Assembly (NCBI GenBank): GCA_004802705.1
Contig: SGPL01000401.1
Span: 1 to 30,700, forward strand
Source: Bondarzewia mesenterica
Taxonomy: Eukaryota > Basidiomycota > Agaricomycetes > Russulales > Bondarzewiaceae
DNA length: 30,700 nucleotides
Direction: 5' to 3'
The notes beneath the pieces were generated by a model. The model had not been told where the DNA came from and made no database searches. It saw nothing but the letters and a program-made list of their open reading frames with translations. The position numbers were made by a program, and so were the translations under genes. This document shows positions 19,488 through 30,700 of this stretch, in pieces (the stretch's first letter is position 1; the number at the start of each line of letters is the position of its first letter).

Positions 19488-21661
19488 TCAAAACTTGAAC
19501 TCCTTTCCCTTCTTCCCCCTCTCCTTGTCGGCCTCCATCTTCTGCCGCTTTTTTCCCATCTCTTTCGCCACCAAATCCGAAAAGTCCTCCCGATTCGCTC
19601 CCGGCACCCCGGCAGCACCTCTCGCATGCTCGTCGTACCGCCGCCGCAGTTCGTCCTCTGACATGCCCTCCAATTGGGCCGCATCGATTGATACATCCAC
19701 TCCGCCCACTCTGCGCTGTGAACGGCCCCCGAAGAAAAAGCATCAGCAAAGCGCCGAAAGCAAAGCAAGTCACAACGTACCTTCGTCCCCCGCTCGTCTC
19801 CCAGCACCGGAATAGGTGCACCCGATACCCCGCTCACATCGTACCCACGCTCGCTGCCCATAAGCCCACGTACATTCGCCTGCTTCTCCGGCAGCACCTG
19901 GTACAGCGAACGCGGGCCTGACGTGTCAGGCGCCTCTGATACCGGTCTTGCTGCATTTTTCCGAAGCTCGAGGAAGTCGGGGGTTTCAAGTCCACCGGCG
20001 ACTGTTGACACAACGGATATCATGCCTGATGGTGTCTCCAAGCCTGTTGGCGTTTGCAAGCCTTCTGGCGCTGCCTCTGCGGCCTCCTCTTCCTCCTCTT
20101 CCTCAGATTCTTCTTCGGACTCCTCTTCCTCCTCTGTGAAATGAAAGGACTGATGAGCAAATCAATCAGACAGCTTAAATGAGTACTTGCCTTCTTCTGG
20201 TTCGAGTTCTCCCCATAGGTTCTTGTCTACAGGCTCCCCAACCTACAAGACATAATTGGATGAGTCGAAACAGCTACAACATGTAAATCACGATACGCAC
20301 ATCTGTGTCGTTTGTTCTTGGCAAAACGCCAAAGACATCACCATACAGAGGTCGATTGTATTCGTCGAGTGGCGGTTTACCCCAACCACCAGGATGGAAG
20401 CCCCATTGCGCGCTAACAAACTATCAGAGACCTTCTTTCATTCGAGTGAAGAATAACATACCCTTCTGGGATAGGCGCATTTAAGCCGGGTATCCGCAGT
20501 GTCGGATAACTGGGAGGTGGCCCAAATCGTTGCATACTAATGAGCCATGGTGGCGGCGCAAGGGGCGGAATTGACAATGCCTCAACAAGCTCAGGCGAGA
20601 GGTCGCCTGGCCGCTTCTCCTTGAGCGACGTCTCAAACTCCTTGCCTTCATAATACCTATGATCAGAAATGCGCCGTCAGCAGCACGAGAGAGGAACTTA
20701 GCCCAGAACACGCACATCTCGCCGAACGTCGTGACGGCAGGTTTGGTCTGGAACTTGAAGAACGCGTCGTGTAATTTCTGGTAATCGATGTCGATCTTGC
20801 CCATCTTGGGCTGCACACGCTCGCGGGTCTTGGCCTTGAGGCTCATGTTGGCTTCCTTCTCTTTGATGGCGTCACGCTGAGTGGCGATACCCGTATCGGC
20901 GATGTAGGCGGGCAGCTGGAAGGGGGGCTTCTCGATACCGCGTTTGCCTTGAAGGTAGTCGCGCTTCGCACTCCAGTGTACGGGGATGGGGACGGTGTTG
21001 CGGTAGCTCTTGAGATGGAGGAGGAGACGCGGGTCAGCGGCAGATATGTCAGTCCATTCGACGACCTCGGGCTTCTTCACTAGCTGTTTGAGCTCTGCGA
21101 CCGTTAGCCTGTTCATCTTGCGCTGCTTTTTTTTCGACAGCGGTTTTTTTGCTTCTTCGGCCTCGGAATCGGTCTCGGATGCCATGTCGTCGTCCGAGTA
21201 GATCACCTCGCCTTTTGAGGGCTCTTCAGACTTGACCTAGAGAGCACGCCCACGAGAGATGGAGTCAGTAGGTAAACAGGGGGAAAGGAAGGGACAACGC
21301 ACGGCATCAGCTTCAGGAGAGAACTGAAAACGAGCAAAGACGTCGGAGAAAGCTTCGAGGGCAGGGCCTTTAACATCCAACTGCTCAGAGACGTACTCGA
21401 CATTCTCATTAGTGCGTTCCTCCTTCTTCACCTCGTCATTTTCCATTGCGATGTCTCCATTACTCTCCTGTACCAACATGCAAAGTCATGAATAAGCCTG
21501 GCGATACCATCGACCGAACAACGACATACCTGTGCGGTCTGCGCCGTCTTCCTCTGCTTCAGCTTCTGTCGGCGGAGCTGATTTCGTGACTTGACTTTGC
21601 CGTTTATTTTGACTTCGGAAATGCCATTGATGACTGGCATGGACTTAACTACTGCGGCCAT
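19488..21661 (-). CDS. SF3B2: Splicing factor 3B subunit 2 (SF3B145/Cus1 homologue)
   Basis: This U2 snRNP component helps anchor U2 at the branch point and binds SF3B4. Eight exons close in phase: 21530-21661, 21303-21467, 20716-21236, 20462-20656, 20301-20412, 20191-20242, 19781-20133, 19488-19715, giving 585 residues. The start MAAVVKSMPVINGISEVKIN is followed by a basic region. DUF382 is visible as DPRLLLHLKSYRNTVPIPVH, WSAKRDYLQGKRGIEKPPF and LPAYIADTGI. The PSP domain follows (PGLNAPIPEGAQWGFHPGGW, GKPPLDEYNRPLYGDVFG), then an acidic Glu/Ser run and the conserved C-terminus (REDFSDLVAKEMGKKRQKM, ending KGKEFKF). Intron 6 is a GC-AG intron (AAG|GCAAGT at 20191/20190), the only donor that keeps phase. 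Intron 4 is just 49 nt. Divergent from Rpn8. Confidence 0.97.
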
Positions 21662-21835
21662 GGTGTGCAGGGGAGGAGGGAACAAGGAGGTGGAGTGAAG
21701 CAGGAAGTATGTGCTGACGTAATATAGTGGTGTTGGTCAATAGGCGCAAATAAATACGCGCGTTCTACACTACTGGCGTACGCGTCGAGCCCTCTAACCC
21801 ATTGCTCTTTCATTTCACGTCCCCCTCCCCCCGTC
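21662..21835. promoter_or_regulatory. Shared divergent promoter between SF3B2 and Rpn8 genes
   Basis: 174 bp separate the start codons of SF3B2 (minus) and Rpn8 (plus). It includes GACGTAAT near 21717-21724 and a CCCATTG (inverted CCAAT-like) near 21799-21805. No TATA box is evident. Confidence 0.7.
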
Positions 21836-23095
21836 ATGGTCGCAACGACAACAGAACAGGTCAGTTGCTGAAAGTGTTCGAGCTGCGCGGATGCTTATCC
21901 GCTCGTAAAAGCTGACAGCACTTGCTACAACTACCGTCGGTACGACTCCGTGACATCACCTTTCAGTCCTCACTCACACAGACGGTCACTGTATACATCA
22001 GTCGTACACCCCCTCGTCCTCCTTTCCGTCGCGGACCATCATGCACGCTCGGTATCACGAGGGTCGTCAAAGCGCGTCATTGGTGTCCTTCTAGGGCAGG
22101 ACAATGGCAAGACGATCAACGTCGCCAACTCCTTTGGCATTCCTTTCGAGGAGGACGAAAAGGACAGCAAGACGTGGTTCCTGGACCACAACTATATTGA
22201 TGGCATGTTCGAGATGTTCAAGAAGGTCAACGGTCCGTGAGTCACGCTTCCCGTGCATTGGACCGTAAACTTAAAACTGTGATCCTTGTTAGCCCGGGAA
22301 CGGATGATCGGGTGGTATCACACAGGTCCCAAGATGCGCGCGTCTGATCTGGAGATCAACGAATTGTTCGCGAAATTCATTGCACGGCCAATAATGGTCA
22401 TCGTGGACGTGCGACCACAAACGGTGGGTATTCCCACAGATGCATATTTCGCGGTGGAGGAGATCAAGGACGTGAGTATCCATCCATCTACAGCCCTCCT
22501 CTTATATATATATCTCTCTGACCCGACTGACTGTTTGCAGGATGGAACAGAAACGCGGCACACCTTCCTACACGTACCCTCCACAATAGAAGCAGAAGAA
22601 GCAGAAGAAATCGGCGTCGAGCACCTCCTGCGGGACATCAAAGATTCGACCACAACGACCCTCGCGACGCGCGTCTCCGAGCAGCTCGCCTCACTGCGCG
22701 GCCTCGAGTCGCGCATCTCCGAAATCCAGAAATACCTCTCTGACGTCGCGGCGGGCACGATGCCCGTGAACCACCAGATCGTGTATCACCTCCAGGACGC
22801 GCTCAACCTCCTCCCCAACATCAGCGAACCCGCCATCACGACGAGTTTTGCGGCGACGACAAATGACGAACTGTTGGTAGTGTATCTGAGCAGCCTGTTG
22901 CGGGCGGTGATAGCACTTCATGCGCTTGTGGACAACAAGGCATCCATCGGGCGGGCCGAGCTGGAGGAAGGGAAAGGGGAGAAGGAGAAGAAGAAGGATG
23001 TCAAAACGGAGAAGGGTAAGGAGAAAGACGCGAAGGAGAAAGACGGCAAGGAGGGCGAAAAGGAGGTCAGTAAATCCGAGGACAAGAAACTATAG
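21836..23095 (+). CDS. RPN8: 26S proteasome regulatory subunit Rpn8 (PSMD7), MPN-domain protein
   Basis: Rpn8 pairs with the deubiquitinase Rpn11 in the proteasome lid. Five exons close in phase: 21836-21859, 21912-21939, 22002-22232, 22293-22471, 22541-23095, giving 338 residues. The N-terminus reads [20 protein letters not shown] after two very short exons (24 and 28 nt). The MPN domain shows [55 protein letters not shown] and [12 protein letters not shown]. The JAMM metal ligands are incomplete (HTG where the active enzyme has HxH), as expected for the inactive Rpn8. The C-terminal half has [16 protein letters not shown] and [19 protein letters not shown], then a charged Lys/Glu tail of about 55 residues. 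Exon 2 uses an AAAAG acceptor; the CAG seven bases later would break the frame. Confidence 0.96.
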
Positions 23096-23472
23096 GATTT
23101 CGTCGTCTTGCTATTTTGTCTTCTTCCCTACACTTGCACGATATACTACAATGCATCATGCGCGCATGGGAGACACGCCCAAAATGCAATGCAAGAACGG
23201 TGCGGACTTGAAAAGATCACTAGAAGCATGGCATAATGATCACGACATACGCATAAAGAATGAACATAGGTGAGCTTAACGCCTAGAATCGCGAGCAGCC
23301 AGCAAGCAAGGATTAGAAGATAAACTAGAAAACAGGAAAGAAAGACCAATGTAATATATTCGCAGCACGCCCGGCGACGCTCGTTCGCTCTTTTACGCTA
23401 CTAGCAACTACTACAGCTACCGTCCGGTCTACCCCGATGTTCGAACGGTCGAAACCCGACGCAATCGCATCA
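23096..23472. other. Convergent 3' flanks of Rpn8 and COX4/5; no gene
   Basis: Tail-to-tail spacer, somewhat AT-rich, presumably carrying both 3' untranslated regions. No open frame stands out. Confidence 0.55.
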
Positions 23473-24345
23473 TCACTTGTGCGAGACATAGCCCTTGCCG
23501 GTATATCCTTCCGACGAAACACCTGCACATCGAAGAACAAAAAAATCAAGTCGAAGATCAGCGCAGCTCACCACATACGGGGAGAGGCGTTCGCAAGAAA
23601 AAGGCTGTACGCACCAGAGATAGGGTTGATTTTGGCTTCGCGAGCGCGCTCGTTGGTGGCCTCCTCCCACTCCTTGTTGATCGTCCTCGGCGGGGCGGGG
23701 GCTGCGCGACCGACTCATTGAGCAACCCGACATGCAAAGCAACGAGCGCAAAAAGGACTTTACCTATGGCGCGGAAGCTGGCGTAGATGACGGCCGAAGC
23801 CGCGATGAGGCCAAAGACGCCAGCGGTGACCTTGGTGGACGTGCCCGGAGGGTTGATGGGCGCGCGCGTCCGTGTGGGCCAAACGCGACGTAGTACGCTG
23901 CGTGCGGCGTTAGCGACGGAGCCCGACGGACAAAAGAACCGAGGGACGAAAAGAAAAGATTAAAAACACAGTCAAAGGGCGTAAAATGCTCATAACACGT
24001 GTGCACGTCGACGACGAGATCGTCAGAAAAGAAGTAAGCTCAGTTCCAGCAAAAACGCCTCAAGGCCTCGCGCGAAAAAAGAGCAGGAACAAAGTGGGAC
24101 GGGCACGACTCACCCGCCTTCTTCTGGTCGAGGCTGAGCTCCTTCCAGTCCTTCTTCTGCAGCACCTCGAGCTGTTGGTGCACGGAGATCTGGTCCTCAG
24201 CGCTCATCTTCTCCCATTGAGCCTCGACATTGGAGAGGGGGATGACGGACGCCTGGGCTGAGGACGACGACGACGCGATGGGGTGAGCTGCGGTGGTAAA
24301 GCAGCGGCGAGCAGGGCGCGCGGCGATGCGGAGGGCGGGGTGCAT
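23473..24345 (-). CDS. COX5: Cytochrome c oxidase subunit IV (yeast Cox5 type), mitochondrial; one-base frame break
   Basis: A nuclear-encoded subunit of respiratory complex IV in the inner mitochondrial membrane. Exons 24114-24345, 23764-23897, 23615-23701 and 23473-23522 give about 167 residues. The N-terminus MHPALRIAARPARRCFTTAA is a mitochondrial presequence. The matrix part reads QWEKMSAEDQISVHQQLE and KKDWKELSLDQKKAAYYVAF; one membrane helix follows (VTAGVFGLIAASAVIYASF), then NKEWEEATNERAREAKINPI and GVSSEGYTGKGYVSHK. Between FGPHG and PINPPG one base is missing (near 23861-23869, probably a C from a CC pair): phase before and after requires it. Intron 1 is long (216 nt). An acceptor-like ATTACAG just before the ATG suggests a 5' leader intron. 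Confidence 0.93.
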
Positions 24346-24783
24346 GCCTGTAATCTAGCGAAGGGATCAAGACAAGAGAGGAAAGAGGACGGAGGAAAGG
24401 GAGGGAGAATGGAAATGAAATAAATGTGATACGCGGACGGTGCGTTCAATGCTGGCGTCAGGCTCCCTCGTGGGAACGTGTCGGGACGGACCGGCGCACC
24501 ATTATCATCATCACTTTCCAGCCTTTCATTTCAGTCTGGGTGCGCCTCCTGCGCTCGAGCCTTCCACTAGCTCTCTTTCGCTTGACGCGCACAACGTCGT
24601 CAACGCTCTCCAGATGATGCTGCCGCGGCGTGTATAGACAACAGAAAAAACAAGTATATCACATGAGCAGCGCGTTGTCAAACAACGAAACAAGGACAAG
24701 ACGAGTAGCAACAGATGGACGAAGCATAACACAACTCAAAAGCTCTGACAGTCGTCTTCCCTCCTCACGAGCACCACCGCCGT
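24346..24783. other. Spacer between CNBP 3' end and COX4/5 5' end; no gene
   Basis: About 440 bp between two minus-strand genes. It holds the COX promoter (and perhaps a 5' leader intron) and the CNBP 3' flank. Short open frames on the plus strand lack any family feature. Confidence 0.5.
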
Positions 24784-26214
24784 TTAAGCGGCCTCCTCAG
24801 CAGGTGCTGCGCCTGGGCAGTCACGAGAGATGTGGCTAAACAATCAGTAGGTTAGCGCTCGTTTGAGGAGACGATGAAATCTGGCAGCGACGTACCCCTC
24901 GGAACCGCAGGTATAGCATGCCCGCCTCTGGGGCTGAGGGCAGTCACGGCTGATGTGCCCCTACAACACAAATTACGCTCGGTCAACATGGACGAAAAGG
25001 CGGCAGCGAGCGAACTTACGACGCCGGAACAGTTGTAGCATTTCGAGCCCTGGACGCAGTCACGCGACAAGTGGCCTACACCACCGCAAGTATAACTGCA
25101 TCGACCGCCCGTCAGATTCCGCGAGAGGAAACCAAATAGCGCCATTCAACTTACCAGGTCCTCTGCTGACCGCCGAAGCTGCCATATCCTCCACCTCCAC
25201 CTCCACCTCCTCCACCAGCGTAGCCGCCGCGACCTCCAGGAGCCTCCGGGCAAGCACGCGCAATGTGCCCAACCTTGCCGCATCGATAGCATTCAGCACC
25301 TCCAGAAGCACCTCCGCCACCGCCGCCACCGCCGCCGAAGCCACTTTGGTAACCGCCAGTCGCGGCACCGGCGTTCTCAGGGCAATCGCGGGACTGTATT
25401 GACAGATCATCAGAATGGACGTTTGACGGAGCACCTCGGAGAGTGGACCCACAATGTGACCCTCTTGACCACATTTGTAGCACGATTTTGCTTTTTTGCT
25501 CCATCGTGCAATCACGGGAGACGTGACCCTCGAGGCCACCTAACAATCAGATCAGATCAGATCCGACACGTAACAAGGGTGATGATGCACGTACAGTTAT
25601 AGCTATGTCAAGCGGTCATTGAAGAGAAAATATCAGTCGTGGGTGTTTGGTTCAACATTGCACTGTTCTTTTACCAGGTGGGAGTGCCTGCCTTGGGGCA
25701 GTTGGCAGCCTGGTGACCAACTGCATGGTTGACGTTGCGCAGGCGGCGAAAACAGAACGTCGATACGAGATTGCGACAGACGAGCACAAACACATCGAGG
25801 GGGCAAGAGCACACGAGGATTGCGCCGCACCACGCCACGCCATAAATTGCAGGTTGAATCAATTTATTGTGCATGCATCGCAACGACGTGTTTTGCGTCG
25901 AATCGAATCGAGGAACCAACCGGTATCGACGAGTATAAAGAGCGAAGGAAAAAGAACGCGGTCCCCGTCAGCACCGCACCACGCACGCAAGAACAAAGAT
26001 GGAGAAAAGGGAAAAAGGAAAGGGTCACGAAGGCGGAAGGGTGAGTAGTAGGTAGTGGATGTATGGTCAGTCATCCCGATCTACGAAATGGCACGCCATC
26101 TCACAAACGCAGAGGACGACGACGACATCAAGAGCGAGCGATGACGACGACAACAACAGCACGGAAACACCACGCACAGCCACCACAATTGAAACATCCA
26201 CGAGCACCAGCCAT
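24784..26214 (-). CDS. GIS2: Zinc-knuckle nucleic-acid-binding protein, CNBP/Gis2 family; one-base frame break
   Basis: Seven CCHC knuckles (C-x2-C-x4-H-x4-C) bind single-stranded RNA or DNA; yeast Gis2 and animal CNBP associate with translating mRNA. Exons 26178-26214, 25675-25720, 25595-25602, 25453-25539, 25155-25393, 25020-25095, 24896-24960 and 24784-24835 close in phase (202 residues) once one surplus A in an A6 run (plus T6, 25492-25497) is ignored. Knuckles: [99 protein letters not shown] Gly-rich RGG-like linker separates knuckles 3-5. Exon 3 is an 8-nt microexon completing knuckle 2. Exon 1 ends inside knuckle 1 and is followed by a 457-nt intron. The start [12 protein letters not shown] fits the family exactly. 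Confidence 0.94.
25721..26177 (-). other. Long first intron of the CNBP/Gis2 gene with AG-free 3' portion
   Basis: Donor GTGCGT follows exon 1 at 26178, and the acceptor is ATGCAG before 25720. From 26080 down to 25723 (358 nt) the sense strand contains no AG dinucleotide. CTGAC branch-point candidates lie at 26066-26070 and 25967-25971. Other introns in this window are mostly 50-85 nt. Confidence 0.8.
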
Positions 26215-26870
26215 TTTTTGGTTTTTGTACGGAAGGTTGGAGAGTCCTGTTATTCAACCGACCGGTCGAGAAGGGAAAGAGTATGTCAGAATCTTGGTGG
26301 TGCTACAAGGAACTCGACCCCGCTCGTCATGCAGTACGCATACCGCGCATGAGGGTACTTTGGACCCCACAGGACGAGCAGGCGTTAGAAAGGCAAGACG
26401 CACGGGTTAGTAGAGGTCGTAGAAAGACTTTTTTGGTCCTAAAGGGCTTTGAGATCGTCAAAAACGTTGCAGAGAAGGTCGTCGCGGGCAAGGGGGACGA
26501 GAGAGAAGTGGGAGTTGTGGATGAAAGAAAAAAAAAAACACGCCGGCGCTAAGTATGCGTGCTCTCATAAACACCTCGACCACGTGGTGGCGCAAACTTC
26601 GCGCCAGATTGGGTCGACGGGTTGGCCAATGAACAGCCTCGTCGAGAGAAGGACATCATATGAAAGGCGTAGTTTGTATGTCTCCTGCCTCGTTCACAAC
26701 ATGCAGTGGATCGTTACGAGAAGGGGGGAGGGTCCAGATTCTGTGCACGGAGAGCTCTCTTCCTCTATATATCCGCTTTTTTCGACCTTTGCGGTCTCCC
26801 ACACCTTCCCGGTCACCGGTCACCTGAATCAGAAGGCCTCAAGGTCTCATACCATCAACTTCTCATTCTG
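26215..26870. other. Spacer with a plus-strand TATA-like site; no gene recognised
   Basis: Next to 26214 lies the CNBP promoter. On the plus strand, CTATATATCC near 26765-26774 is a TATA-like element about 100 bp before a small ORF. Longer open frames (26449-27042 plus) are not protein-like in their first part. Confidence 0.4.
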
Positions 26871-27042
26871 CATGGAAAACCGTCGGTCAAATAAAACCGA
26901 GGGCTTTGAGGGAGCTGCGACGTCGGAACTATCAGTCGCCCAGACGCCGACTGGCGAGGCTCCGGACGACCAAGACTCAACAAATGCACAGCCCACAAGC
27001 ATACATACTGTATTTCCGTACGGGGCCCCAACCGCAGCGTAA
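26871..27042 (+). CDS. Small hypothetical ORF behind a TATA-like element
   Basis: A 56-codon frame begins at an ATG in MENRRSNKTEGFEGAATSEL and ends VFPYGAPTAA before TAA. It lies about 100 bp downstream of CTATATATCC (26765-26774). It is acidic and polar, with no domain. A possible splice near its end (GTACGG to GCGCAG) would alter the tail. It could be a real small protein, a leader, or chance. Confidence 0.25.
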
Positions 27043-27369
27043 CAACTGCGTGTCGCGCAGGCTGTCCGCATCAAAACGATACGGGTGCTAGGACCTGAGC
27101 GGCGCGGCAGTGATGCGCGATCGCGTACGTCGACGAGTCGCACCAACTGTGACAAGCGCGCCATAGCTATCGCGACGGGCGGAGGAAGTCAAGCCGAGGC
27201 AGTGAGAGGAAAAAGGCAGCCAATCCTGAGATGGCTCAGACACACGGTAGATGAAGGTGGTAATAATAAAATCTGAATTTTGCTGCTCCGCACATCTAGA
27301 CATGACCGAACGGCAGTTCACCCCTCCAAACAACCGACTCACGCGGTATCAACCGAGATCAAGGTCATG

Positions 27370-27729
27370 TCAGGCGGCTGCCTTGTAAGGCTTCTCCTCC
27401 TCGGGAGGGTTCAAGAAAACCTAACACACGGACGCACCACATCAGTTGAAAGCGTCCGGGGTTCGATAAAGCGAAAGAATAAACGAGACACGCTACGCAC
27501 CTGGTCACCACCGTGTCCATTCTCCCATTTCTGATACCTGAGCGCAGTGAGTCCCCGCTTCTCGGCAGCGACGCGCTCGGACTCGTTGAGCGACTGGCGC
27601 ACGGCGCGGGCGGCGATTTGGGTGTACTTGTTGTACCTACACGTCTTTCGATGAGAAAAGCAGCAAATCAAATATAAAAAGGCGAGGAGAGACGTACGTG
27701 AAGAATTGGCGCCAGGTTGCGGAAGACAT
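27370..27729 (-). CDS. ATP15: ATP synthase F1 epsilon subunit, mitochondrial
   Basis: The smallest subunit of the F1 central stalk. Three exons close in phase: 27698-27729, 27501-27636 and 27370-27420, giving 72 residues, close to the usual fungal length. The protein reads MSSATWRQFFTYNKYTQIAA at the start, then RAVRQSLNESERVAAEKRGL and RYQKWENGHGGDQ, and ends VFLNPPEEEKPYKAAA. The SWR-x-FxYNKY-x-QIAAR start is diagnostic for mitochondrial epsilon. As usual for this subunit there is no long cleavable presequence. It is divergent from the Rab gene, with 246 bp between start codons. Confidence 0.95.
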
Positions 27730-27975
27730 CGTTGGTGGGTGAGACTGAGAGGTGGACGTTGTGCTTTCGTGGTGAAGGTCAATCGGAAGGGGGCGGAGGA
27801 GTCCGGCTTTGCCAGTCCGCGGTCCGCAAGTACACGGACCGGTCTACAGCGTCATTGGGATAGCAAAGGCCGTTGCAACTTGCAAGATCATCTCGACATA
27901 TCGCAACGGCACACACGCTTCAAACTGCACCAAGGTGACTGCAGGACATAGCACAGGGCTGACGCTTCTGCAGAC

Positions 27976-29295
<1,320 letters not shown>

Positions 29296-30529
29296 TCCAT
29301 CCTTGCTCACCTTGCCCTCTCCTCTAGATCGCATTCCCCCCACGCCTCTCCCACCATCTACTCTCCTCCCCTTCCGGTTCTCGTTTTCGATATCCGCCTG
29401 CTCTGTCCAACTGCATCACGCTCCTTTCCTCCTCTCGCCTCTCTTCGTGCGCGGGGCTGGCTGTACACTAACTACATCACATGCATCCATGTATCACCTA
29501 CGTTTCCTCCCCTCCCTTCCGCCAGGAACAAGCTTCGCGCCACTACCCCCACCGCGCACCGTTCGCTCTGTCCCCTTCTATTGTGTAATCCTCTTGTTGC
29601 GACGATATCTACGAGCCGTGTCGTGCTGATCCTGGACGCGCATATTGTTATTACGAATACGACATATATATATTATTTAATAGCTAGTGCGGGTACTTGG
29701 CGAGCAAGATGGGGTGCGACGGGAATAAATTAAGGACAAGCGTACGTAGAGTACGTGGAACGGATCCCAGGGTGGGGAACTCGTGGACATGAAACGATAT
29801 ACACGGCGGTTCGACATGATATATACTACACACAATAGATATACACATACATAGCAGGACGGTGGGTGGACCCCGAGACACCAAGGAAGACATATACAGA
29901 GCAGGAAACACGCGGGAAAGACCAACGAAAAGAAATGGGGGAAGAGAACCAGAGACGAGACGAGACGAGACTGAACCGAATCATTGACCGACTGACTGAC
30001 CGTATAAGTGATGAGACGAAGAACACCGAGAAAATGATAATATGCCAAGGAGACGCCGCGGACGCGGACGCCAGTGCCGAGAGTACTTTGTACACATATA
30101 GTACGACTCCCGGGGAACTACGTCGCGGGTCTCGGAGAAGCGGGCGTTTGCAGGCCAAAAACAGTGTGTAGGGTAATTTTGTGCGCGAAGAAAATTACGG
30201 GTGTGGAAGGGAGACGACGACTGCTGCCAGGCCCCCTCGGGTATGTATTGTAAGTCTTCGGAGAGGGAGGCGGAGGGATATAACATGCGGTGGTGTGCCG
30301 TTTCGCTCGCGCGTTGGGAAAAGGAGATTCATTCATCATCATCATGATGGTGCGTGCCCTGCGGGATGCGGGGTGGAGGGGGTCGGGGTGGAAGTGAGAG
30401 TGTACGAGTAAGTAGGAGGAATGAGTGCTGTCCAGGCTCAGTCACGGTCCAAGAACCAATCAATAAATTACCATCCGCCCGCCGTGCCCGGACGCCGAAA
30501 ACAAGAGGGGAAGGGGGGGGGGTGGAAAG
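29296..30529. other. Convergent 3' region between Rab and phosphatase genes; no gene
   Basis: Contains the Rab 3' flank with an AT-rich run at 29660-29685, a short GAGAC tandem near 29951-29972, and a long G run near 30511-30522. Minus-strand frames such as 29677-30048 are hydrophobic low-complexity readings and not convincing. Confidence 0.5.
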
Positions 30530-30700
30530 TCACGCACGAACCCCGCCCCGCTCACGCTGGAGGACCTCCCAATATTCGTGAAGCTGCGCGACGAAACCGG
30601 CGTTGGGATCCACGACCGCGCGACGGGCCTTGACGAACGCGAGGGCGATGCGGGGTTCCCAGCGCTCGCTCGCCATGAGCCACGCACAGACGACGCTGGC
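30530..30700 (-). CDS. Dual-specificity protein phosphatase, C-terminal fragment (5' beyond window)
   Basis: The minus-strand frame entering from the right edge reads SVVCAWLMASERWEPRIALA, then FVKARRAVVDPNAGFVAQLH and EYWEVLQRERGGVRA before TGA at 30530-30532. This is the end of the DSP fold, from the helix just after the (missing) HCxxGxSRS active site: AWLM, the ALAFVKARRxVVxPNxGF motif and the final QLHEYW helix are typical. The catalytic cysteine lies outside the window, so activity cannot be judged. Confidence 0.85.
   Translation of the reverse strand, partial: ASVVCAWLMASERWEPRIALAFVKARRAVVDPNAGFVAQLHEYWEVLQRERGGVRA

Overview
This window looks like nuclear DNA of a filamentous basidiomycete, most likely an agaricomycete. 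The genes are packed with short introns (mostly 50-85 nt, GT-AG, some with a CTRAC-type branch point) and many very short exons. The protein content is fungal: class III GH18 chitinase with CBM5/12 domains, a long-tailed alpha-arrestin, a Gis2/CNBP zinc-knuckle protein, fungal ATP synthase epsilon and COX4/5. The exon models below were read by hand. For spliced genes I checked that the exon phases close, so boundaries are inferences from splice signals plus protein similarity. No transposon, rRNA, tRNA or CRISPR was recognised. Layout: a partial unknown protein on the minus strand (3-1214) and a RING-finger protein (1449-3456) are followed by a spacer holding a possible broken gene (4142-4723), a nuclear-looking unknown protein (4790-5682) and a spacer with a small ORF (6882-7151). 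Then comes a 16-exon chitinase (7435-10146, minus). CK2 alpha (11374-12782, minus) is divergent from a SET-domain protein (12957-13529, plus). A promoter-like block with three CACGTG sites, a TATA box and a 58-nt intron-like element (14188-14545) has no recognisable coding partner. Next are the alpha-arrestin (about 15337-18981, minus) and the splicing factor SF3B2 (19488-21661, minus), which is divergent from proteasome subunit Rpn8 (21836-23095, plus). The right end holds COX4/5 (23473-24345, minus), CNBP/Gis2 (24784-26214, minus), ATP synthase epsilon (27370-27729, minus), a Rab GTPase (27976-29295, plus) and the C-terminus of a dual-specificity phosphatase (30530-30700, minus). There is no operon-like logic: these are mostly unlinked housekeeping genes (splicing, proteasome, respiration, trafficking, signalling) with a secreted chitinase among them. 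Two divergent pairs (CK2/SET and SF3B2/Rpn8) each share a 174-bp gap between start codons. Main points of interest: four otherwise well-formed genes each carry a one-base frame break, mostly at base runs, which points to assembly error; the CNBP gene has an 8-nt microexon and a 457-nt first intron whose last 358 nt contain no AG; other microexons of 8, 13, 15, 20 and 24 nt occur; two GC-AG introns occur; the arrestin tail carries six copies of a short helical motif; and the Rab has Thr where Rabs normally carry the catalytic Gln.
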